Assembly (NCBI GenBank): GCA_964541525.1
Contig: CAZIQF010000001.1
Location: 111,226 to 175,225, forward strand
DNA: 64,000 nt
From: UBA1737 sp964541525
GTDB lineage: Bacteria > Bacillota_I > Bacilli_A > ML615J-28 > CAG-313
Direction: 5' to 3'
Below the pieces are notes generated by a model. The model did not search any database. It saw nothing but the letters and a program-made list of their open reading frames with translations, and was not told the DNA's origin. The position numbers and the translations under genes were made by a program. This document shows, in pieces, positions 34,193-42,632 of this stretch (position 1 is the first letter of the stretch; the number at the start of each line of letters is the position of its first letter).

Positions 34193-35383
34193 ATGGAAAG
34201 ATTAGTAGGGACAATTTCAAGAGGAATTAGATGCCCAATTATTAGAGAAAATGATAACTTAGAAAAAATCGTTGTCGATAGTATTATTGCCGCGAGTAAA
34301 GCCGAAGGATTTGAGTTTCATGATAAAGATGTAATCGGTATTACTGAAGCTGTGGTTGCAAGAGCCCAAGGGAACTATGCTACAATTGATGATATTGCTA
34401 AAGATATTAAAAATAAATTTGGTGATAATCCAGTTGGTGTTGTATTTCCCATTTTAAGTCGAAATCGTTTTTCAATTTGCTTGAAAGGAATTGCCAGAGG
34501 TGCGAAAAAAATTATTTTAATGTTAAGTTATCCTTCTGATGAAGTTGGAAATCATTTACTAAGTTTAGACCAATTAGATGAGAAGAAAATAAATCCTTGG
34601 TCAGATGTACTAACATTAAAACAATATCGTGAGTTATTTGGATATCAAGTTCATCCATTTACTGGTGTTGATTACGTTAAATATTATCAAGAATTAATTG
34701 AAGCAGAAGGTGCTGAAGTTGAAATTGTTTTTGCTAATGATGTAAGAACTATCCTAAAATATACAAAAAATGTGCTTTGTTGTGATATTCATTCACGCCA
34801 TCGTTCTAAACGTTTATTAAAAGAAGCTAATGCTAATTTAGTATATGGTCTAGATGATATCTTAACTGAATCAATCAATGGTAGTGGTTATAATAAAAAC
34901 TATGGCTTACTAGGAAGTAACAAAGCAACAGAAGAAAAAGTTAAGCTATTCCCACGTGATGGTCAACAACTAGTTGAAAAAATTCAAGCAGATATGCTTA
35001 AATTAACTGGAAAACATGTAGAAGTAATGGTTTATGGTGATGGTGCCTTTAAAGATCCAGTAGGTAAAATTTGGGAACTTGCTGATCCCGTTGTTTCTCC
35101 ATTCTATACACAAGGCTTAGATGGAGTTCCAAACGAAGTAAAATTAAAATATCTAGCTGATAATGATTTTGCAAATTTATCTGGTGAAGAATTAAAACAA
35201 GCAATTAAATCATACATCAAACAAAAGGATGACAATCTTGTTGGTAAAATGGTATCGCAAGGAACAACTCCAAGACAATTAACTGACTTAATTGGTTCTC
35301 TTTGTGATCTAACTAGTGGTAGTGGTGATAAAGGAACCCCAATCATTTTAATTCAAGGTTATTTTGATAACTATACAAACTAA
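34193..35383 (+). CDS. Coenzyme F420-0:L-glutamate ligase-like protein (orphan)
   Basis: 396 residues resembling the CofE/FbiB ligase fold: V-G-T-I-S-R-G-I-R-C-P-I at the start, D-V-I-G-I-T-E-A-V-V near 45, and D-G-A-F-K-D-P near 283. It ends in an unusual C-terminal segment with S-G-S-G-D-K-G-T. True CofE adds glutamate to F420-0, but this window has no other F420 gene and the lineage is not known to make F420. It probably adds glutamate or an amino acid to another phosphate-linked molecule. Promoter TATAAT and GAGAGG lie upstream; a terminator follows at once. Confidence 0.78.
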   Translation: MERLVGTISRGIRCPIIRENDNLEKIVVDSIIAASKAEGFEFHDKDVIGITEAVVARAQGNYATIDDIAKDIKNKFGDNPVGVVFPILSRNRFSICLKGIARGAKKIILMLSYPSDEVGNHLLSLDQLDEKKINPWSDVLTLKQYRELFGYQVHPFTGVDYVKYYQELIEAEGAEVEIVFANDVRTILKYTKNVLCCDIHSRHRSKRLLKEANANLVYGLDDILTESINGSGYNKNYGLLGSNKATEEKVKLFPRDGQQLVEKIQADMLKLTGKHVEVMVYGDGAFKDPVGKIWELADPVVSPFYTQGLDGVPNEVKLKYLADNDFANLSGEELKQAIKSYIKQKDDNLVGKMVSQGTTPRQLTDLIGSLCDLTSGSGDKGTPIILIQGYFDNYTN

Positions 35384-35403
35384 AGGGATTAATTCCCTTT
35401 TTT
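35384..35403 (+). terminator. Terminator of the F420-ligase-like gene
   Basis: AAAGGGA pairs with TCCCTTT around a short loop, with a T run, immediately after the stop codon. Confidence 0.8.
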
Positions 35404-35407
35404 TATT

Positions 35408-35456
35408 TAAAAAGTCTCTATTAAACTATTTTCTAGTTAATAGAGACCTTTTTTAT
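35408..35456. terminator. Terminator of the lipoprotein/SDR operon
   Basis: A long stem (GTCTCTATTAAACTA with TAGTTAATAGAGAC, one bulge) is flanked by T and A runs on both strands. It ends the minus-strand lipoprotein gene. Confidence 0.8.
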
Positions 35457-35899
35457 TGAACTGAAAGACTATATTTTAATTTAAGTTCACAACTTTCACA
35501 GGCAAGTACTAATTTTAATTCTTCATAGAGAGGATCAATTACGAACGAATCAACTTCATTAAAAGTATAAACGATTTTATCATCATTACATAATACTAAT
35601 TGAGCATTACCCTTTAATATTTGCAAATTAACTTCTACAATTACGCTTTGCCCCTTTGGTTTAATCGTATTTAACTTTTGAATTCCATTAGCTTTTTTCA
35701 CGCTATAAGAATACTGATTATTTACTTGTGAATTGATACTACCGATTTCTGTTATCTGATATTTACCACTCAAAATATCTTGTTCTGTATAATAACATAA
35801 AGCAGTTGAATCCCCATTAGTATCTTCAATATCTTTAACGCAACTACTAATTAGAGTTGTACTAAAAATAAGTACAATAATTAACCATATTTTTTTCAT
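35453..35899 (-). CDS. Lipoprotein, unknown
   Basis: 148 residues with a signal peptide and lipobox L-I-S-S-C near residue 20. The mature part is polar, with beta-like strands near the end (E-E-L-K-L-V-L-A-C-E-S-C-E-L-K-L). I do not recognise a family. It starts one base after the SDR gene stops, so the two are co-transcribed. Confidence 0.72.
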   Translation of the reverse strand: MKKIWLIIVLIFSTTLISSCVKDIEDTNGDSTALCYYTEQDILSGKYQITEIGSINSQVNNQYSYSVKKANGIQKLNTIKPKGQSVIVEVNLQILKGNAQLVLCNDDKIVYTFNEVDSFVIDPLYEELKLVLACESCELKLKYSLSVQ

Positions 35900-35900
35900 T

Positions 35901-36677
35901 TTATGCCCCCTTCTTCATTGTTTTTGCAGAAGATGCTGTAACAAATGATCGTGGAAAGAATCTTGTTCCGAAAATAGTTAATCGATTTTTAAAACCAACT
36001 ACTGCAAGGCGTTTTCCTTTTAATGATTTTTGATAACCAAAAGCTGCCACTTTGCCTGCAGTAATAGGTTTAATTTTCTTAAAAGTATAATCATTATGGG
36101 CAACTTCAACAAACTTAGACAAAAAAGGCCCTGGGCATAAAGTTAAAACTTTAACATTAGTTTTTCTAAATTCATATGCAATCGCTTCACCTAATAACAA
36201 GACAAAACTTTTACAAGCATGATAAGTACACATATAAGGTGCAGGCATAAAAGCTGCGATTGATGCAACGTTAATAATATGACCTTCATTATTTTTTAAC
36301 ATTTGGTCAGAAAATACTTTTGTAAAATATAATAATGCATTACAATCCACATTGGTCATCCTGATTTGTAGATCAATATCCATATTTTTAAAATCTTTAC
36401 GATCACCAAAGCCTGCAGCATTAACTAAATTATTCACAAAATAGTTTTTTTCAATTGTATGATTGTAAACTTTTTTTAGTTCTTCTACTACTGACAAATC
36501 AGCAACAACATAATCAATCATAATCTTATTGTAGTTTTGTTTAATCTCATTAACTGTGCTTTCAAGTGCTACTTGATCAATATCAACTAATAATAAATTA
36601 TTGTCATCTTTTGCATATAATTTTGCAAACTCTTTTCCAAGCCCATTAGCAGCACCAGTAATTAAAGTAATCTTCAT
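35901..36677 (-). CDS. Short-chain dehydrogenase/reductase
   Basis: 258 residues. Cofactor motif T-G-A-A-N-G-L-G-K-E at the N-terminus, N-A-A-G near 88, catalytic Ser in N-V-A-S-I and the Y-H-A-C-K active-site pair near 153. A basic C-terminal tail after R-L-T-I-F-G suggests membrane or lipid work, as in DltE/YqjQ-like reductases. The substrate is not known. Confidence 0.88.
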   Translation of the reverse strand: MKITLITGAANGLGKEFAKLYAKDDNNLLLVDIDQVALESTVNEIKQNYNKIMIDYVVADLSVVEELKKVYNHTIEKNYFVNNLVNAAGFGDRKDFKNMDIDLQIRMTNVDCNALLYFTKVFSDQMLKNNEGHIINVASIAAFMPAPYMCTYHACKSFVLLLGEAIAYEFRKTNVKVLTLCPGPFLSKFVEVAHNDYTFKKIKPITAGKVAAFGYQKSLKGKRLAVVGFKNRLTIFGTRFFPRSFVTASSAKTMKKGA

Positions 36678-36773
36678 TCTTTATTCCTCCATATTGTCAA
36701 TATTATTCCACTTTATTAAGTATTATATGTTATTATTTTACCATATTTTTTTTATTTTACAAAACAAAATACA

Positions 36774-36806
36774 AAAGAAGACAACTTTCTGCGAATTGTC
36801 TTCTTC
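36774..36806 (-). terminator. Probable terminator downstream of the subtilase
   Basis: GAAGACAA pairs with TTGTCTTC around an 11-base loop; the minus strand then reads TTTTGTATTTT. It is about 130 bases past the subtilase stop. Between them I see nothing else. Confidence 0.6.
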
Positions 36807-36933
36807 ATCAAATAACTACAAATAAAATTTAAACTCGTTAAAATTGCTATAATTACAAACATATCCCCCTATATTTTTGTAAAACACTTTAAACCTTCCA
36901 TTATTAAAAAATCATTAAAATATATTAGCTATA

Positions 36934-38616
36934 TCAGCTATACACATCAACATTATCTAAAGCCGGACCATAAGATAGTACAATTTCTTCATTAAGTTTT
37001 TGAACCGAACCAACTTGAAAAATCTTTATATAAAAAGTTCCATCATATGGTGCTTCAAATAAAATCATTTCAATATTGGAATTTGTTGAACTCGCGAAAG
37101 CCAAATTATTACCATTGGTATCCGTGATTCTTAAATCATAATTGGTTAATTTCAAACTATCGACTGTACCAGTTGTATATGCAGTCCATGCTATTGATAC
37201 TTTTATTTTTTCCAAAATCTCTAATTGAATTGGAAGACGATAGATACAACTACCATTTGTACCAGTTACATGGATAATGGATTTAGCATTGGAATAGTGT
37301 TCCTCAAAGTTAACCCAACTAATCATTCCTGCTCCAACTCCTTCATCAAAACCATTCATATTACATAAAAGGTTATTTTCTGAACTATATTGGGCACTAG
37401 ATGTAAGTAAGGCTAAAACTTTTTCTGGATATCCCTTTAAACCTGGATGTTTATCCATCATCAACGCAATAATACCTGATGCAATCGCTGAAGAAAGACT
37501 AGTTCCTGTACTGTAAATATTATTCAAAGGAACAGCAACGGAGGAACCATGTACCACAACTGTTGGTTTTTTAGGGCCTATAGCTTCTAAGTATGCTGAA
37601 AACCCGTGTCTAATAATATATTCATTCGCTGAACCCACACCAACAACATTATAACCAAGACCAGGGTTAGCAACAAAGCGACCATCATTTCCTGTTGAAG
37701 CGACCATAATCACCCCATATGCACGGGCGATATAATCAACATAGGCTGAATCTGAAGCGTATACACCATCTGGGTTTGCTTCACCAAAACTCATATTAAT
37801 AATATCTACATCGTTATCAAGCATCCATTCTATTTCTTCACTAAGCGACCCATAAAGATAAGATGAAAGGATGGTTGCATCAGGTGCAATCCCGTCTTCC
37901 GCCGCGATAATTGCTGCCATTTGAGTTGTGTGATTTTCAATTGTTTGCGTAAAGCCAGTTTGGGAATGAATTAAGCAAGTTGTATTGTCGAATTCCTCAT
38001 GAGATAAATCGACAAGGCCTGGTTCTAAGATTCCAACTGTTACGCCTTCACCTGTATATGTCCGATTTTCATAAATACCAGCAGTACCGGCACAAGCTAA
38101 ACTGATAATTAATTGTTCTTGTTTCTCATAACAATACTCTTTTACATATACAGTTTCAATATCCGGATTACTATTTAACTGATTTAAAATAAAATCTTGA
38201 TATTGATAGAATTTAGCTTTTTCATAAGTAAATTCTACGTATGGAGAATATTTAGAAATATAAAATGACTTATAATTACTAATCAATATATCTTTTAATT
38301 TATCTTCATTCCCATTATAAAAATATTGTTTAGCACGAGTTCTATAACGATCATCATTTCGTTCTATATTTTCATTAATCTCTTCTAATTCTTCTTCAGT
38401 TTTAAATTTTATTTGAATCACAATTTCATCAATCGCTTGAGCATTAACACTTTCGGTATCAAGTGATAATTTCTGATAATCATCTGTTGTTTCAAATACA
38501 ATTTTGCTTGTAGTATCCCCCCGAACTACAATAATAGATAAATCAAAGGATATAATTGAAAGAATTATAATAATAAAGATTTTCTTCAAAATATATATAA
38601 ACAAAATGACTCTCAA
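36934..38616 (-). CDS. Secreted S8 (subtilisin-like) protease with Glu in the Asp motif
   Basis: About 560 residues with an N-terminal signal/anchor helix, a pro-region to about 170, and a subtilase domain. His is in E-N-H-T-T-Q-M, oxyanion Asn in A-S-T-G-N-D-G and Ser in G-T-S-L-S-S-A. The usual catalytic Asp motif (V-x-V-x-D-x-G) reads V-G-I-L-E-P-G here, with Glu. A C-terminal beta-sandwich (about 430-560) resembles a P-domain-like module. The start codon is uncertain; the open frame begins with TTG codons and no clear ribosome binding site. It lies 110 bases after the ECF sigma/anti-sigma pair. Confidence 0.85.
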   Translation of the reverse strand: MRVILFIYILKKIFIIIILSIISFDLSIIVVRGDTTSKIVFETTDDYQKLSLDTESVNAQAIDEIVIQIKFKTEEELEEINENIERNDDRYRTRAKQYFYNGNEDKLKDILISNYKSFYISKYSPYVEFTYEKAKFYQYQDFILNQLNSNPDIETVYVKEYCYEKQEQLIISLACAGTAGIYENRTYTGEGVTVGILEPGLVDLSHEEFDNTTCLIHSQTGFTQTIENHTTQMAAIIAAEDGIAPDATILSSYLYGSLSEEIEWMLDNDVDIINMSFGEANPDGVYASDSAYVDYIARAYGVIMVASTGNDGRFVANPGLGYNVVGVGSANEYIIRHGFSAYLEAIGPKKPTVVVHGSSVAVPLNNIYSTGTSLSSAIASGIIALMMDKHPGLKGYPEKVLALLTSSAQYSSENNLLCNMNGFDEGVGAGMISWVNFEEHYSNAKSIIHVTGTNGSCIYRLPIQLEILEKIKVSIAWTAYTTGTVDSLKLTNYDLRITDTNGNNLAFASSTNSNIEMILFEAPYDGTFYIKIFQVGSVQKLNEEIVLSYGPALDNVDVYS

Positions 38617-38727
38617 TCCTTTTATTTGTAGGTATTTTGTTCATCTCATACTTTAAATATTTCCCATACATAAATATATACACTTTCAATCCTTGATTTT
38701 CCACAAAAAATTTGTATTTTTTTTAAA

Positions 38728-39363
38728 TTAATACGAAAAAGTGTAAGTTTTTGCCCCTTGACTATTACCATAAGTGATAGTTAATAATGGATTATTTCCT
38801 ATTTCATTTGCTGAAATTGCCTTAAGAATACCACAACTTGAATTAGAAGCAAAACGAATAATCTTTTCATCAACCTGTAAATACATGGATGAAAGATCAT
38901 CAGATGCACTTTTCATTATATAAAAATAATAATAGTTATTTATTTTTGTTTCATATTTATCATAGCCACAATAAATATATAGTGATGTATTCAGATCTAA
39001 TTGAATAAAATACATCGGATTAACATCTGGTTTTTCACAATGACTCTTCATAAATGATAAATATTCTTCGGTCATCACGGCTGTATCATCTTTGACATGA
39101 AAATGTTTATCAACATAAATCGTTTCAACATTTTTATTAAAAGTATCATTTGTAATCGTTATAAGTGTAAATGATGTGACAACTAAGATAATTATAAAAA
39201 TTGATGTTAAAAAAGCGTATTTATAATTAAAAAATTTGTTTACCTTTCTTGAAGAACGATTATCAAAAAAGTCAGTTTGCTTAATTATATCTTCAGCAGT
39301 TACACGACATTGATATTTTGATTTCATTGCTTCAATTAATTGTTTTTCTTTATCAGCTTTCAT
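38728..39363 (-). CDS. Membrane protein, probable anti-sigma factor
   Basis: 211 residues: a cytoplasmic N-terminal part (about 45 residues, rich in Lys/Asp), one transmembrane helix (about 48-70) and an extracellular domain of about 140 residues. The start overlaps the ECF sigma gene by four bases. By position and topology it is the membrane anti-sigma that holds the sigma factor. No zinc-binding HxxxCxxC motif is seen. Confidence 0.7.
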   Translation of the reverse strand: MKADKEKQLIEAMKSKYQCRVTAEDIIKQTDFFDNRSSRKVNKFFNYKYAFLTSIFIIILVVTSFTLITITNDTFNKNVETIYVDKHFHVKDDTAVMTEEYLSFMKSHCEKPDVNPMYFIQLDLNTSLYIYCGYDKYETKINNYYYFYIMKSASDDLSSMYLQVDEKIIRFASNSSCGILKAISANEIGNNPLLTITYGNSQGAKTYTFSY

Positions 39364-39899
39364 TCTTGTTGATCCTTTCCTTGCAAGTATTCTTTAACAG
39401 TTTGTTCTGCTTCATTATACATTCTACGTGCTGTTTCTGGATTTAAATTTAACATAATTGCGATATCTTTGAACGTCATTTTAAATCCAATTCGATTAAC
39501 ATAAATAGAATATTTGACATCCCCTAATAGCTTTTCGATATCTTCTAACATTAAATAAATTTCCGTATTATTAAATACGATTGTTTGGTCTATACTTTCT
39601 TCTGAAAGTGTACACTTGTTCATTCTATTGTGTTTAATTTTAATAAAATTTAATATGTAATTTCTTGATAATGATATGAACCAAGTATAAAATGATGATT
39701 CTTTTTCATTATACATATTGATTTTCTGAAGTAATCTTAAAAATATTTCTTGTGTACAATCATTTGCATCATCATAATTCTTTAAATAATGATAACAAAA
39801 ATAATATATTACATCTTTGTACTCTGAAAAGATTATATTGAATGCTTCTTTGTCTCCTTCTTTTAATTCTCTGATTATTGATTTGTTTAATTTATGCAT
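39360..39899 (-). CDS. ECF-type RNA polymerase sigma factor
   Basis: About 179 residues starting at ATG 39897-39899, after AGGGAAG. Region 2 has Y-D-D-A-N-D-C-T-Q-E-I-F-L-R-L near 48-62, and region 4 the helix-turn-helix with F-K-D-I-A-I-M-L-N-L-N. It would direct RNA polymerase to a special promoter set, probably including its own operon and maybe the secreted protease downstream. Confidence 0.88.
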   Translation of the reverse strand: MHKLNKSIIRELKEGDKEAFNIIFSEYKDVIYYFCYHYLKNYDDANDCTQEIFLRLLQKINMYNEKESSFYTWFISLSRNYILNFIKIKHNRMNKCTLSEESIDQTIVFNNTEIYLMLEDIEKLLGDVKYSIYVNRIGFKMTFKDIAIMLNLNPETARRMYNEAEQTVKEYLQGKDQQE

Positions 39900-40004
39900 A
39901 ACTTCCCTCATAACATGAAAATTTTTTTGTATATCCTGATTTATCTATTAATAGTATTTTATCAAATTTTGATAAATCTTTCAAGAATATGGTTGTTTAA
40001 ATTA

Positions 40005-40028
40005 AAAAATTCGGTATCCCGAATTTTT
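40005..40028 (-). terminator. Terminator after the DAPDH-like gene
   Basis: AAAAATTCGG pairs with CCGAATTTTT with a short loop. On the minus strand it follows the stop at 40035 and gives a T tail. Confidence 0.72.
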
Positions 40029-40034
40029 ATTACT

Positions 40035-41066
40035 TTATTCATTTACATAAAAAGCCATTGGATAAGTTAAGTAGTTGATTTCATCTAATTGATCGATAGA
40101 AATGTAGCCTGTTTCAGCTTTTAATAGTGATGGAATTCGATTGACAATTGTTGCACACGTGTGAGCAACAGTGTCTGGTTTTACTACTTTGAAGATCGTA
40201 TTTGGTTCGCCTGTGATTTCCCAGTCACACATATCTCCTTCTCCTTCTGCATAAACCTTACCAATAGTTTGTTCTTCAATAATAATACCTTGATGTGTAT
40301 GAATTGTTACAACTGCGGACATTCCGATACATTTTCCCTTTTCAATTGTTTTGTTTAGGGTATGACTATATGTGTCTTCTGTTGCAAGATATGGGACATT
40401 TTCTTGAGTTAATGATTTAATGGTCAATCCCAATTTGTTTGCTAGTGCCTCACTTGCATTCCATGCATATGATGCTTGAACAACTTCGGGATGGGCAATT
40501 TTAGCTTCAAATTCTTCTTCGGTTAAATCTACACCATGCGCTTCGGCCAAAGCGATCCCATATTCATCTACATTATAGCTATATGCACCCTTAATTTGGG
40601 TAATATTATGACAGCCACCACAAATCATTGATACCATATTAATCCAAAAGATATCTTGCATTCCACTACCAGTAATTGTACATCCTGTTTCTTTTGCAAG
40701 TAAATCTAATTTATTCGTAAGATGAGCTGATGTTTGGTAGGGAAAAATCGCTTCTTCACATGTTGTAATCACATTTATGCCTCTTTCTACACATTTTTCG
40801 ATATGGTCATAAACATCAGAAATATAACTAAATAAAGTTACAACTGCTACATCAGCTGCACACTCATCTAATACTTGATCAGCATTACTACTAATCTTTA
40901 CTCCCAATTTTACCCCTAGTTCTGCAAAATCACCGACATCCATACCGATAATTTCCGGATTAATATCGATTGCTCCAACGATTTCCGCTCCTTTTTCATA
41001 TAAATAACGAATAATATATTTCGCCATTTTTCCGCATCCATATTGGACTACTTTAATTTTTCTCAT
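40035..41066 (-). CDS. 2,4-diaminopentanoate dehydrogenase-like enzyme (DapB fold)
   Basis: 343 residues. N-terminal NAD(P)-binding Rossmann turn Y-G-C-G-K-M-A-K and a dihydrodipicolinate-reductase-like fold. The length and blocks I-T-G-S-G-M-Q-D-I-F and K-G-A-Y-S-Y-N-V-D-E-Y-G match the DAPDH family of ornithine/lysine fermentation. The other Ord/Ora genes are not in the window, so it may work on an imported or shared intermediate. It is divergent from the FAD enzyme. Confidence 0.82.
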   Translation of the reverse strand: MRKIKVVQYGCGKMAKYIIRYLYEKGAEIVGAIDINPEIIGMDVGDFAELGVKLGVKISSNADQVLDECAADVAVVTLFSYISDVYDHIEKCVERGINVITTCEEAIFPYQTSAHLTNKLDLLAKETGCTITGSGMQDIFWINMVSMICGGCHNITQIKGAYSYNVDEYGIALAEAHGVDLTEEEFEAKIAHPEVVQASYAWNASEALANKLGLTIKSLTQENVPYLATEDTYSHTLNKTIEKGKCIGMSAVVTIHTHQGIIIEEQTIGKVYAEGEGDMCDWEITGEPNTIFKVVKPDTVAHTCATIVNRIPSLLKAETGYISIDQLDEINYLTYPMAFYVNE

Positions 41067-41166
41067 ATTTTTTCCTCCCTGTTTTACAAATATATTTTAT
41101 ACAATATTAGGTAATTTTATACGTATATAATTTTTTTACTGGTAAATAATATAATTGGTGATATTT

Positions 41167-42597
41167 ATGAAAAAAATTGTAATTATAGGTGCTGGAATTA
41201 CAGGATTATGTACGGGAATTTTTGCCTTAAGAAAAGGATATCAAGTATCAATATATGAAAAAAATAGTTTTGCCGGTGGTTGTTGTACCGGTTGGATAAG
41301 AGATAATACCTATATCGATAATTGTATGCATTGGCTTACTGGAACTAATCAAACTACTAAAACCTTCAAATTATGGAAAAAGGTGGGAGCCATCTCAGAA
41401 ACAAGTAATTTATATCAAGGCGAGTATTTTTATAAATCTATATATAATAAGGACGAAATTGCGTTATCTAACGATTTAGAAAAGTTTAGGGCTGATTTAT
41501 TAAAGTTATCAATTGAAGATCAAAAAGAAATCAATAAATTTGTTAATACGGTTAAAAGTTTAATTGTAATCCATCAAAATCCTAAATTGGTTAATAAAAT
41601 TTTTAATACACCTTTCGCTTATTTAAACTCGTATATGCGATATCGTCATTTATCCCTTGATGATTTAGCTAAAAAATTTAAACATCCACTCCTTAGAAAA
41701 ATGTTTACTGATTATTTGCCGAAAGAATATTGTTCACTAGCATTGATTTATGCTTATGCGACTTTTGCAAGTGGTAATGGTAAAATTTATAGTGCAGGTT
41801 CAAAAGCTTTTGCAAATAATATTTTAGATGAATATATTAAACTTGGTGGTTTCATTCATTTTGATAGCACTTTAACCAAAATCCATCTCAACAATAACCG
41901 CATTGTTGGCGTTGAAATTAATAATCGCGAAAATATTATGGCTGATGAATTTGTTTATACAGCTGATCCTAAATATTTATTTGATCATCTATTATCTAAT
42001 GAATATATGCCAAAGGAATTAGAACAAAAATTTAATGATCCTAGGGTCTACCCGCTTTATTCTAGTTTCCATGCAGCATATTTAGTTGATAAAGACCAAT
42101 GTCCATTTAAGGATAGTGTTATATTCGAAATTAAAGAAACAAAAATAGGCCAAAATTATATTACAAGGTTGCATTTAAGAGATTATTCCTATCTTTACCC
42201 TCACAGTCATAAGACCGTAATTCAAGTGTTTATCCCTCAATCAATGGATGATTATAGTTATTTTGAATCATTATTAAAAAATAATCCCGATGATTATGAA
42301 AGAAAGAAAACAAATCTAGCTAATAAATTTAAAGATTTAATTGTTGAGGAGTTTCCTAATCTTAAAAAATCAATCACTTTATTAGATTGCTGGACCCCAG
42401 TGACCTATAATCAATATTTTAATTCTAATTGTGGTTCATATATGGGATTTACTTTTACAAAGAAATCTAGTTTTAATCATATTCCCTATAAACTAAAAAA
42501 TCTAAAGAATTTTTATCTAGCTACCTATTGGCAAAAACTTTCTGGTGGACTTCCAGTTGGGTTAGAAATAGGTTATGAAATTAGTAAAATATTATAA
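41167..42597 (+). CDS. FAD-dependent phytoene-desaturase-like oxidoreductase
   Basis: About 476 residues. ATG 41167 is preferred over a GTG at 41155 because GGTGAT precedes it. The FAD-binding G-A-G-I-T-G-L-C lies at the N-terminus, followed by the G-G-C-C-T-G-W block; the C-terminal G-G-L-P-V-G motif matches the desaturase/amine-oxidase superfamily. No carotenoid genes are nearby, so the substrate is unknown; a lipid or amino compound is possible. Confidence 0.85.
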   Translation: MKKIVIIGAGITGLCTGIFALRKGYQVSIYEKNSFAGGCCTGWIRDNTYIDNCMHWLTGTNQTTKTFKLWKKVGAISETSNLYQGEYFYKSIYNKDEIALSNDLEKFRADLLKLSIEDQKEINKFVNTVKSLIVIHQNPKLVNKIFNTPFAYLNSYMRYRHLSLDDLAKKFKHPLLRKMFTDYLPKEYCSLALIYAYATFASGNGKIYSAGSKAFANNILDEYIKLGGFIHFDSTLTKIHLNNNRIVGVEINNRENIMADEFVYTADPKYLFDHLLSNEYMPKELEQKFNDPRVYPLYSSFHAAYLVDKDQCPFKDSVIFEIKETKIGQNYITRLHLRDYSYLYPHSHKTVIQVFIPQSMDDYSYFESLLKNNPDDYERKKTNLANKFKDLIVEEFPNLKKSITLLDCWTPVTYNQYFNSNCGSYMGFTFTKKSSFNHIPYKLKNLKNFYLATYWQKLSGGLPVGLEIGYEISKIL

Positions 42598-42599
42598 GA

Positions 42600-42632
42600 A
42601 AAGACCTGTTTTTAAACACAGGTCCATTTTTA
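42600..42632. terminator. Bidirectional terminator
   Basis: GACCTGT pairs with ACAGGTC between the convergent FAD enzyme and gltX genes, with T tails on the plus strand. Confidence 0.78.
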
